The notes beneath the pieces are model-generated. The model was not told where the DNA came from. It ran no database searches and saw only the letters and a program-made list of their open reading frames with translations. From positions 1-20,076 of IMG/VR virus record IMGVR_UViG_3300046011_003736: a stretch of 20,076 bases of DNA. The stretch is one strand, 5' to 3'. Positions 1 to 7,100 of this stretch are shown here, in pieces (positions within the stretch are counted from its first letter, which is position 1; each line of letters starts with the position of its first letter). The stretch is from a virus. The position numbers and the translations under genes are program-made.

Positions 1-132
1 ATTCCTATTCCAATAGCTGATTTCATATTTCTTCAATTTCTTCGCTGCACGATATATTTCCCCGGCTTGGCTTCTGCTCATCTGGTACACCCCGGTACCA
101 TCGTTGATCATTCGTTTGGCCTGCTGGCTCAT
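1..132 (-). CDS. Small basic phage protein, partial (runs off left edge)
   Basis: Forty-four codons are visible from an ATG at 130-132 and the frame is still open at the edge of the window, so the C-terminus is missing. The start overlaps the stop of the RuvC-like gene in an ATGA arrangement, which supports the start choice and suggests translational coupling. The visible part begins MSQQAKRMINDGTG and contains a Lys/Arg-rich stretch (RAAKKLKKY) around residues 32-40. I do not recognise the family. The position at the end of a recombination operon and the positive charge would fit a small nucleic-acid-binding or regulatory protein, but that is inference only. Confidence 0.6.
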   Translation of the reverse strand, partial: MSQQAKRMINDGTGVYQMSRSQAGEIYRAAKKLKKYEISYWNRN

Positions 133-587
133 CGACCGCCTCCGGTTGCGTAGTGGAGAATCAATAAGGCATCGCAGTTCTTCAACGTCACATCGAGGTG
201 CGGGTACAGTTCCTGGGCTTTGGCCTTCAACTTGCGCTTCCATTCGGGTCCGGTGGCGCAGGAGCGTTTGCCACCGAGTCCAAGCGGATCCTGCCAGATT
301 TTGGGTTCCACGCGGTGGAGAGCGTAGCCAAGAGAGTAGGCCAGTCCTTGGATGATGCCGTAGTTCTCATGCAGGGTGGCGACACTGGATGATGGGGTCA
401 GCTTGCTCACGAACTTGGGAACCTTCTCGATCCAGAGGTGGGAGTTTGCTACCTTAAACCCGGAGAGGAGATAGTGCATGTCGGGTAACGACTCCGGCAT
501 TGGAAACAGGAGGATTCCATCTGGAGTTTTGATTGCGAACCCGCCGTTCACGCCTGGGTCACAGGCTACGATCGTTTTGTTTGTCAT
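129..587 (-). CDS. RuvC-like Holliday junction resolvase
   Basis: The 152-aa protein has the hallmarks of the RNase H-fold resolvases: an N-terminal beta-strand ending in the catalytic Asp (ACDPGVNGG, D10), a second acidic residue at the end of a hydrophobic strand (LWIEKVP, E54), and a C-terminal acidic motif in a helix (KNCDALLILHYA, D139). Length is close to the 150-190 aa usual for RuvC and phage resolvases. Its likely role is to nick four-way or branched junctions made during phage recombination and replication, before packaging. It is the sixth of the visible recombination genes; its start lies inside the upstream 44-aa membrane-protein gene (29-base overlap, different frame) and its TGA overlaps the next ATG. 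The leader is A/C-rich (CACAACAAACCA) with no Shine-Dalgarno sequence. A more general RNase H-like endonuclease is the main alternative. Confidence 0.82.
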   Translation of the reverse strand: MTNKTIVACDPGVNGGFAIKTPDGILLFPMPESLPDMHYLLSGFKVANSHLWIEKVPKFVSKLTPSSSVATLHENYGIIQGLAYSLGYALHRVEPKIWQDPLGLGGKRSCATGPEWKRKLKAKAQELYPHLDVTLKNCDALLILHYATGGGR

Positions 588-693
588 TGGTTTGTTGTGA
601 TTTGATGGTGAGAGAGTGGCCTACATAGATCCCGGCGATCACGCAGAGGGGCAGGAGGATGGCCATGGAAATGATTGTAAGAGCGGTGCTCAT
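559..693 (-). CDS. 44-aa single-span membrane protein
   Basis: A 44-aa reading frame starts at the ATG at 691-693, which overlaps the helicase stop as ATGA, and ends in a TGA at 559-561. Residues about 4-25 (ALTIISMAILLPLCVIAGIY) form one strongly hydrophobic segment, followed by a short polar tail rich in Gln, Asn, Lys and Asp. It therefore looks like a small inner-membrane protein with a single helix. It fills what would otherwise be a gap between helicase and resolvase, and its last 29 bases overlap the resolvase start in another frame. I do not recognise a family; a function in membrane attachment of replication, superinfection exclusion or lysis timing cannot be separated from sequence alone. 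The start overlap and the hydrophobic pattern are the evidence that it is real. Confidence 0.55.
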   Translation of the reverse strand: MSTALTIISMAILLPLCVIAGIYVGHSLTIKSQQTNDKQNDRSL

Positions 694-1802
694 AAGATGT
701 GGCACCCGAGTTCCTTGTAGCACTTGATACGCTTCTTCGAGTGCGCGATCGCCATGGGATGGAAGTTGTCCATGAAGTCGTAGATCATGGCGTGATACTT
801 TCCCGGAGCGATACGCAGCGCACGGCTGGCCCGCTGGATGGTCTTCTGGGCGCTCCGACCTCCTGACACCATGATCAGGTTCTCGACGTTCGGCAGATCC
901 AGCCCCTCGTCGGCCAGAGAGGTGGCGATCATCTTCGTGATTCTTCCAGCCCGAAAGTCATCCATGGCCTGCTTACGAAGCGACTTCTTCATCTTGGAAT
1001 GGACGAGCACGGACCCCTCTATCATGCGGGCGTACTCCTCGCCGAGCGTCACTCTGGGAACGAGCACCAGCGTAGGACCGTGTGAGCAGTTGGCGAACAT
1101 GATCGCCGAAGCGTTCCGAGCCATGTTCTCGCAGATGCCGATCTCGGTGATAGCTTCCCAAGCGCACATCGCACGGAGTTCCTCGTGGCGGATCCGCATG
1201 TACCGCTTGCGCTCGTTGAACAGCTTCTCGATGCGATCATTGATCCGATCCTCCAAGAATCGGTCAGAGGCACTGGACAGATGAACGGTCGCGTGGGCCA
1301 GAACTCCTTGGAGTTCCTCGCGCCTGATCTCGAACTGGGTGTCTCGGAACAGCTTTCGGAGTTCTTCGTTTCGCTCGCTGTCATCGGACCAAGGGGTTGC
1401 GTCGAATCCATATCGCAGTCCACGTGTAGATTCGATGATGCGCTTCCATGTGGTCGCAGGGGCGTGTTTGGCTTCATCAATGATGACCAAATGCTTTCCG
1501 CTAAAATCCACTGACTCGTGTGGGCATCTCACATCGACTCTGGAGTAATCGGCACCAACTGCCTTAAGAGAATCGATCGCTTGCTGACAGGTCTCGCGGG
1601 TCGGAGCGAGCCATCCGAAAGTCCACTCTGGTACTTGAGCAAAGTGCTTGATGATGGATGAGGCGATGACTGTCTTGCCGCATCCAGCAGGGGCGATGAT
1701 GAGTCCATCGCTACTCTTGGCCCACTCGACTGCTCGTTGTTGATAGGGACGAAGCAGAAACGCTTGCGTCGGAACGATTTCGGGATGATTCTTGGTCTGC
1801 AT
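690..1802 (-). CDS. SF2 DEAD/DEAH-type helicase
   Basis: This 370-aa protein contains the superfamily 2 helicase motifs in order: Q-motif-like region LRPYQQRAVEWA (17-28), Walker A APAGCGKT (37-44), motif Ia LAPTRE (65-70), Walker B DEAKH (109-113), motif III-like FDATP (133-137), motif V IATSLADEGLDLP (292-304) and motif VI QRASRALR (323-330) with the arginine finger. It should couple ATP hydrolysis to DNA (or branched DNA) remodelling, and phage proteins of this compact UvsW/RecG-like type often sit with RecT and resolvases. It is shorter than host RecG/RecQ and has no accessory domain. It starts 88 bases after the DUF669-like gene with a strong hairpin in between, and its TGA overlaps the start of the 44-aa membrane protein. 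The leader has AACAAAC but no Shine-Dalgarno sequence. Helicase identity is sure; exact substrate is not. Confidence 0.9.
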   Translation of the reverse strand: MQTKNHPEIVPTQAFLLRPYQQRAVEWAKSSDGLIIAPAGCGKTVIASSIIKHFAQVPEWTFGWLAPTRETCQQAIDSLKAVGADYSRVDVRCPHESVDFSGKHLVIIDEAKHAPATTWKRIIESTRGLRYGFDATPWSDDSERNEELRKLFRDTQFEIRREELQGVLAHATVHLSSASDRFLEDRINDRIEKLFNERKRYMRIRHEELRAMCAWEAITEIGICENMARNASAIMFANCSHGPTLVLVPRVTLGEEYARMIEGSVLVHSKMKKSLRKQAMDDFRAGRITKMIATSLADEGLDLPNVENLIMVSGGRSAQKTIQRASRALRIAPGKYHAMIYDFMDNFHPMAIAHSKKRIKCYKELGCHIL

Positions 1803-1847
1803 AGCGTGTCGTTGCGCTCTGTATTGTTTGTTACGGACTCGTTGTCA

Positions 1848-1875
1848 CCCCCCGGAGCTTGCACTCTCCGGGGGG
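1848..1875 (-). terminator. Strong GC hairpin, possible terminator or attenuator
   Basis: CCCCCCGGAG at 1848-1857 pairs perfectly with CTCCGGGGGG at 1866-1875 around an 8-base loop, giving a 10-bp GC-rich stem. It begins 15 bases past the stop of the DUF669-like gene and lies before the helicase gene, within an 88-base gap. On the minus strand no T-run follows the stem (TGACAACG follows), so a standard intrinsic terminator is not obvious; on the plus strand the stem is followed by CTTTCGTTTC, a weak T-rich tail. It could partly end transcription, protect the 3' end of the upstream message, or lower helicase expression. Confidence 0.45.
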
Positions 1876-1890
1876 CTTTCGTTTCAGGGT

Positions 1891-2310
1891 TTAGATGTCA
1901 TCGACATCCACCGGAACCTTCTTCATTCGTTTCACGCGGAGTGTAACCTGTTCGGCTCCGTTCTTGTCAGTGTACTTCTCCTCTTCGATGACGGCCACCA
2001 ACTGGAGTCCAACGAACCCCTGAAGGAATCGCAGGAACGCGCCACCGATGGAGAAGTCGTACTGGTCACCGTCATTGATGCTGGCCTCGGTGGCAGCGAT
2101 CAGGGCCTGAAGCCGCCACATCATGGTCTCCTTGAGAACGAAGCGGTCGCTGATGACCTCTCCGTTGCCGCCCTTGTAGCGCAGGGTGCAGACGGGGTTC
2201 CCGTTCTTGTCGAGGCCGTCATCCTTGCAGGAGTTGACGGTGACGATGTATTCGCCGGGGCTGGCGAACGGCTTAACTTCGGCTTGTGAACGATCGACTG
2301 TGAATTTCAT
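1891..2310 (-). CDS. DUF669-like phage recombination-associated protein
   Basis: A 139-aa protein, beginning MKFTVDRSQAEVKPFASPGE, with predicted beta-rich sequence and the pattern FASPGEYIVTVNSCKD near residues 15-30, followed by strands such as VCTLRYKGG, ISDRFVL and LQLVAVIEEEKY. This layout resembles the DUF669 family of phage proteins (about 140-190 aa) that are found beside RecT-like annealing proteins and exonucleases and are thought to bind or help load on single-stranded DNA. The neighbours here are exactly that set. It starts 18 bases after the exonuclease stop; the leader is A/C-rich (AACAAACAACACACAACACC) without a Shine-Dalgarno sequence. Family assignment rests on pattern memory and context, so a divergent single-strand-binding protein is a fair alternative. 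A strong hairpin follows the stop. Confidence 0.6.
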   Translation of the reverse strand: MKFTVDRSQAEVKPFASPGEYIVTVNSCKDDGLDKNGNPVCTLRYKGGNGEVISDRFVLKETMMWRLQALIAATEASINDGDQYDFSIGGAFLRFLQGFVGLQLVAVIEEEKYTDKNGAEQVTLRVKRMKKVPVDVDDI

Positions 2311-2328
2311 GGTGTTGTGTGTTGTTTG

Positions 2329-3105
2329 TTATTCGGACTGACGAGCCGCCCACGCGGGCAGCGAGAGTGTTTGAGTGGTTGAGGAGTAACAAGGCCAAGA
2401 GTTGAGTTCCTGGCATTCGATGAAGGTCTTGAGTTGTTCATCGATGATGGAGTTTCCAAGATCGATGGCCTGCTGATCAAGCTCGTAGCAAGCGACACCG
2501 AACGGTGCCTCCTTCTCGACGGCGATGAAGATGAAGCGGTTGATGCCGGTGATGCGTTGGTACCAAGCGGCTTGGACGTGGTAGCGGAACTGAGCGCAGG
2601 ACTTGGCGAACGCGCTTGGCGACGCATCCTGAGTGGTCTTGAGGTCGATGATGTAGTCCTTGCCGATGCCATCGATGCGGGCTTTGACCTCGATGCCGGA
2701 CCAATCGGTGAAGTAGGAGACCTCGGTCTTGATTCCATCCAGTAGGCCAGAAGCAGCAGGATGGGCATGAACCGCGGCGGCGACACCGGTGATGCTGTCC
2801 CACTGCTCTTGGGTGAGCGGGGTGAATCCGTTGTCGATGACGAGTTGGTAGTCCTCCTTACCCTGCTTGGTACGGCGATCGCCGGTGAACTGCTTGTAGG
2901 TGATGACGAACCGCTCCGGTTCCAGGACAGCGCAGTGAGCGGCGGAACCGAACTCCAACGCGGGGCTGGTTTCGTTCTTGGTCCTGCCATCCTGCCAAGC
3001 GCGGAAGTGAGCGGGGGACTTGCGGAACTGATCGAGGCCGGACTTGGAGAGAGCCTTTGCAGCGTGGTAATCCGCGGCGGGCATGTCGTGCATGATATCA
3101 ACCAT
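2329..3105 (-). CDS. PD-(D/E)XK exonuclease, RecE C-terminal/DUF3799-like
   Basis: The 258-aa protein carries the motifs of the RecE/YqaJ/PDDEXK_12 exonucleases: an N-terminal segment ending in FGSAAHCAVLEPE (52-64; H57), an acidic residue at E128, D145 in a strand (VKARIDGIG), the core D-x-K motif IIDLKTT (152-158; D154, K156) and the late helix YHVQAAWYQ (175-183). These enzymes digest one strand of double-stranded DNA ends and hand the remaining strand to a RecT partner, which is the immediately upstream gene. The ATG at 3103-3105 overlaps the RecT stop by 8 bases and is preceded by a perfect GGAGG with a 6-base spacer, so the start is well supported and coupled. A second long frame on the same strand (about 2307-3101) is Ser/Pro-rich low-complexity sequence and is not coding. 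Confidence 0.88.
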   Translation of the reverse strand: MVDIMHDMPAADYHAAKALSKSGLDQFRKSPAHFRAWQDGRTKNETSPALEFGSAAHCAVLEPERFVITYKQFTGDRRTKQGKEDYQLVIDNGFTPLTQEQWDSITGVAAAVHAHPAASGLLDGIKTEVSYFTDWSGIEVKARIDGIGKDYIIDLKTTQDASPSAFAKSCAQFRYHVQAAWYQRITGINRFIFIAVEKEAPFGVACYELDQQAIDLGNSIIDEQLKTFIECQELNSWPCYSSTTQTLSLPAWAARQSE

Positions 3106-3880
3106 TGGAAACCTCCGTCTCGATGACCTCGGGGCTGACGATGACCGGCAGCTTGGAGAGGATCAGGTCGGGCTTGGCGATGTACTTGGAAGCGTAAGCA
3201 TCGGAGAGATCGCGGAAGGTCTCACCATCCTGAATACGACCGACCTTGATGAGGAGGGCGTTGACATCTTCCTCGCGGGACTCGAACAGGGCTTCGAGCT
3301 TAGCGGTGATGTCGAAGCTCTTGGTGGGAGCGGCAGCAACCTCGGTGATAGCAGGCTGGAAGTCCTCGGTCTCCTCCGGGGTGTAGATGCCGGCCACAAC
3401 CTCAGGAGCGAGCATGCGAACCGCTTTGGATATGCACCGAGCGCGGAGCATGGCGGAAGGATCCTTGGCCCACCCGGAGCCCGCCTTGGCGGGGAGCAGG
3501 CCAGCGAGCTTGGCGTCCTCGGTGGTGAAGCTGATCTCGCAGGAGTTGCCGTCGTAGGTGAAGAGCGCGGTGGCGGCGCGGCTGTCAAACTGCTTCCAGA
3601 GAACCTTGCCACCACGGGCGCGGTATCCGGCGAGCATGGCATCGGAGCGCATGGAGAGAGAACCATTGATGATGTGGTACTCGCGCTTGAAGTCGAACGG
3701 TGTCTTCTTCTCGGCGGCGCACTGCCACGCGATGAGTTTACCCTGTTCGACCTTGGTGCATCCCAGCATTCCGCTGGCTGCGATCCACTCGCCCATCTTC
3801 TCGATGGCGGTGATGGGGTCCGAGATCTTATCGTACATCTCGGATGATGGCTGTTGCGTTGTCGTTGCGATTGCGTTCAT
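3098..3880 (-). CDS. recT: RecT-family single-strand annealing protein
   Basis: The 260-aa protein matches RecT in length and in the characteristic block WAKDPSAMLRARCISKAVR (137-155) followed by MLAPEVVAGIYTPEE (156-170), the conserved region in which Arg-rich helix and YTPEE/YtaEE appear in RecT homologues. An upstream segment (LSMRSDAMLAGYRARGG, 75-91) also fits. RecT proteins coat single strands and pair them with a complementary strand, giving RecA-independent recombination. It lies between a small helix-turn-helix gene (ATGA overlap at its start) and its exonuclease partner (8-base overlap at its stop), the standard RecE/RecT arrangement. The C-terminal third (FDITAKLEALFESREEDV) is acidic and probably a regulatory or partner-binding tail. 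The leader GGCAACAAAATCC has no Shine-Dalgarno sequence, so translation probably depends on coupling to the upstream frame. Confidence 0.88.
   Translation of the reverse strand: MNAIATTTQQPSSEMYDKISDPITAIEKMGEWIAASGMLGCTKVEQGKLIAWQCAAEKKTPFDFKREYHIINGSLSMRSDAMLAGYRARGGKVLWKQFDSRAATALFTYDGNSCEISFTTEDAKLAGLLPAKAGSGWAKDPSAMLRARCISKAVRMLAPEVVAGIYTPEETEDFQPAITEVAAAPTKSFDITAKLEALFESREEDVNALLIKVGRIQDGETFRDLSDAYASKYIAKPDLILSKLPVIVSPEVIETEVSNG
3112..3116 (-). promoter_or_regulatory. Shine-Dalgarno GGAGG for the exonuclease
   Basis: GGAGG with a 6-base spacer to the ATG at 3103-3105. It lies inside the last codons of recT and fixes the exonuclease start. It is one of few textbook ribosome-binding sites in the window, in contrast to the A/C-rich leaders of neighbouring genes. 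Confidence 0.75.
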
Positions 3881-4050
3881 GGATTTTGTTGCCGTAGCAT
3901 TTCTTCGATTACGTCGGAGCGGACACGGATCGTGCGCTTGGTGGCCTTCATGGCCGGTAGCTTACCTCCCCGGATCCAGCGACGAACGGTCTCGGGATGA
4001 GTCCCGAGAGCCGTTGCGATCTCTTTGATTGTCAGGAGTTTCACGCTCAC
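3877..4050 (-). CDS. Small helix-turn-helix protein (excisionase/MerR-like, HTH_17 type)
   Basis: A 57-aa frame opens at a GTG at 4048-4050 (or a second GTG at 4042-4044, giving 55 aa) and ends in a TGA overlapping the recT ATG as ATGA. The sequence LLTIKEIATALGTHPETVRRW (residues 5-25) is a classical helix-turn-helix, and the following IRGGKLPAMKATKRTIRV gives the wing of the excisionase/MerR-like HTH_17 family; the tail SDVIEEMLRQQ is also typical. It should bind DNA as a small regulator or directionality factor. As the first gene after the virion block and head of the recombination operon it may control that operon. A perfect 15-base palindrome lies immediately upstream, a likely target. 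Which GTG is used cannot be decided; no Shine-Dalgarno sequence is evident. Confidence 0.78.
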   Translation of the reverse strand: MSVKLLTIKEIATALGTHPETVRRWIRGGKLPAMKATKRTIRVRSDVIEEMLRQQNP

Positions 4051-4051
4051 G

Positions 4052-4066
4052 AGACGACTGTCGTCT
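4052..4066. promoter_or_regulatory. Palindromic candidate operator
   Basis: AGACGAC-T-GTCGTCT is a perfect 7+1+7 inverted repeat that ends 1 base before the GTG start of the helix-turn-helix gene. A further GTCGT half-site-like copy lies at 4070-4074. The position between virion and recombination modules, directly beside a gene for a DNA-binding protein, makes autoregulation plausible. No convincing -35/-10 pair is clear; TTGCAC at 4080-4085 (minus strand) is only a weak -35 candidate. Confidence 0.45.
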
Positions 4067-4088
4067 AAAGTCGTAAAACGTGCAAGAG

Positions 4089-4104
4089 AATTCTTGAAAG
4101 AATT
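4089..4104. repeat. AT-rich palindrome at the end of the giant virion gene
   Basis: AATTCTT-GA-AAGAATT is a perfect 7+2+7 inverted repeat. It overlaps the TAA stop of the 1712-aa gene (4103-4105) and lies in the 52-base spacer before the recombination module. It could be a second operator or, as RNA, a weak hairpin; the stem is too AT-rich and the loop too short to be a convincing terminator. Confidence 0.4.
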
Positions 4105-7100
4105 ATTCGGACGGCTGCTGGAAGCCCCGGCGAGCGGCGAGCGGAGTGAGTGTTTGGCCCGACTGGATCAGCTCCCGAACAAACTGCTTCTTGGCGATGA
4201 GTAGGCCATCGTCATAGGCGCGTTGGAGGAGCTTGAGCTTTCGCTCGTCACCGCCCTGCTGGAAACGGGGTTTCATAAACTCCTGTTCCGCCCGTAATCT
4301 GCGGTAATTTCCCACGAGTTGGGTGTATCGATCGTACTGCTCAGGCGACATCCGATCGTAGGTCTTCTGCTTCCAAGTCAGACTGGGGCTTGGTACCGAT
4401 GGGATCGCGCTGTTGTCAGCGGTCCTGCGCCAGATCGTGTAGATCGAGGTGTTGAGCGGATCGGCATCGATGTCACGCGCTTTCCAAGCGTTGAAGAACT
4501 GGTACACCCACGGATTGCTTCCCTTCGGGGTCTGTTCCACGGCTTCACCCCAGAGGTCACGGCGCACCGGCATGGCATTGGGATCCTTCGCACCAGGGAT
4601 GGCCAACCCAAGGGCGGCGTATCGCTGATTGAGTTCATCGACCGTATCCTTGATGAAGCTCTGGCCACCGATTGCAGGGAGCTTGTCTCGTTCAGCGCGG
4701 CGCACGGCACCGAGGATGGCTGGAGCCACAGGAGACGCCGCAGTGACCGCCATACTCTTGAGCCAGCGATCCATCGAGTTGGTGGATTCCTGCGACAGGA
4801 GCTTGATGAAATCGCTGGTTCCCTTGAGGAACTGCTGCTCCATCACGAAGTTAAGGCCAGAGGTTGGTACTGCCTTAAACAGCGAGGTTGCGATCTCTTC
4901 GTTGCTGCGGCCCCGCTCCAATTGGCGCAGAGAAGTGCCGGCCATGATCCCCAATGCGCCGGCAGTGCCGAGGGATGAGAGATCGACCACGGTATCTCCC
5001 CCTTGGAATTTCGGATCCTTGCCGTTTACCAGTCGAGTTAGAGCCGAAAGATTGATCGTACCCGGAGGCATGACACCACCAGCCTTGGCCAACTCACGAG
5101 CCTTGTTGGTCTCGCCAGCGGTATCAAGGTTTGGGGTGATGATTCCCTTGCTGTAGAGATAACCGAACGCCGTAGTGACCATCGCTCCTACCGCAATTCG
5201 AGAAGCAGCTATGTTGCGTTCACGAGCGGTCATCTTTCCCCAATCGTTTATCAGCGCACCAGCAGGCGTGAACTGAAGAGCTTCTGCGGCTACGTTGATC
5301 GGGGTTTTCTGGAACAGCGAGATCAGTCGGTACGGGACGTAAAAGGTAGACCCAAGTTCATTCTTTATGAACCGATTGATTCCGGCCACAGCCTTGGTGG
5401 CTTTGTTATCCTGCTGGAAGATGGCCTTCAGAGACTCGGTCTCGATCGTCGCAAGATCATCTTCGGTGAATCCGCGGCGACCACGTTGAGCCTCTGCATC
5501 GGTTACGAACGCGAGCTTGGGATCGCGCACGGCGATCTGAATCTGACCTTCTGAGAGTCCCTTCGCTCGACCGATTTCACTGATGATGCGAGCGCGTTCA
5601 GCCTGCCGGAATGGAATATCAGTGGCCTGAGTTAGGCGCAGCATGATGTCGGGCAGGATGCCTATGGTCGCCTCAGTTAGGTTCCGGGGAGACAACGCGG
5701 ATCCGATTCTACCAGCAGCCATGTCTTCGGCGATCCGCCGCCATGCTCGCTGAAAGTTGAGCGGATTACCGATGTCGGTTCCAGGTTCATACGGCATCGC
5801 ATTGGAACCCTTGAGGACAGTTTTCATCGCAACTGGCAGCGACTTGTAGATCGCATTGATCCGATCAATGGTTCGAGCGCGGATGTTGAACGAGTTGTTC
5901 TTGTCCTTTGAGAACGTCGCGTCGATGGCTGCGGCACCAACATCACCAAGTTCGCGCAGTGGGTAGTTAATCGCATTACCCACCACGTTGCGAATGATTG
6001 AGATCGGACCCATCACCGATCCTTGAACCATCGAGATAAACAGATCCGCGGCGTCGGCTGGATTGATCTTCGCAAGCTGCTCGTTGAGGATGGCATCGAC
6101 CTCGGATCGTTTTGCGTCGGCCAAGTCCAACTGCTTCAGGCTCTTGTTGATCGTATTGAGATCGTTGGAAGCGAACGCATCACGAGCAACACGACCTGCG
6201 GCGATGACTTCATCGTTGGCAAGTTTGAGCTTGCTGCCGGCGTCCAGAAGGATCTGGGACTGCTCGGCTGTCATCGGCTTACGTTTTCTGTTGGCCAACG
6301 AATTCTGAACCAGCAGGACCAATCCCTCCGGGGTAGAGGAGTTGAGGAGCTTGAACTGGTTGATGAGCTGACCCCAACTGGTTCCGCTTTTCGCAAGTGC
6401 CAGTGCGGTGCTGCTTGCGCCAGCCACATCTCCAGAACGGATCTGGCGTCCAAAGATCTCCATGCCAGAAACAACCCTGGTGTTGGATGAGGTATCAGCC
6501 AGATCAGCATTGAGCTGAGAGAGCGACATGGACGATGCGCGATCAACCACCTCGCCCATATTCTGCTGAGCGTACTGAGCTTCAGGAGACTGGCCTACCG
6601 TCTCGCGGACCTCGGTGGGAAGCTGTTCAGCGGCAGCAACGCGACCTGCAAAAGCTCGGGTCTTCTGTTCTTCAGGACGTTGGAAGCGGAAACTGGTTGG
6701 ATCTCCTGTTTGTGCGTTTTTGACGAAAACTGTATTTCCAATTTGAACAGCTTCATCACCCCCTACAACAGGAGTCACTCCATCGGCTCGATCATAAAAA
6801 TAAGAGTGCCTGTCAGGATTAAACCCAACTTGAGTCCAAGTGTTTATGTCGCTTGGAATTGTTTGCGATTCGTGCTTTGTCCCCTTTGCGACAATGGTCG
6901 GTGTCTTTGCGGCACCAGCTCCTATCTTAAGTGACTGAGTTTCCATTCCTTTTGTGGGAACCATTTTGATGTTCCTAACACGAATGAACGGCTCGTATGT
7001 GGTTTTGTCTCCGCTGGTTCCAGTTACAACACCAACACCAAAATCAGTCATAGCAGGAACGTCCTGCCTGAGTGTCATCTCAGATCCAGCGGGTATTTCA

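Noticed and set aside
2307-3101. 264-aa frame on the minus strand overlapping the exonuclease
   Set aside because: It is low-complexity Ser/Pro/Thr-rich sequence in another frame; the adjacent frame carries the full PD-(D/E)XK motifs and a perfect Shine-Dalgarno sequence.
3083-3847. 254-aa plus-strand frame opposite recT
   Set aside because: Acidic Gly/Leu/Glu-rich antisense of a clear RecT gene, with no recognisable motif.
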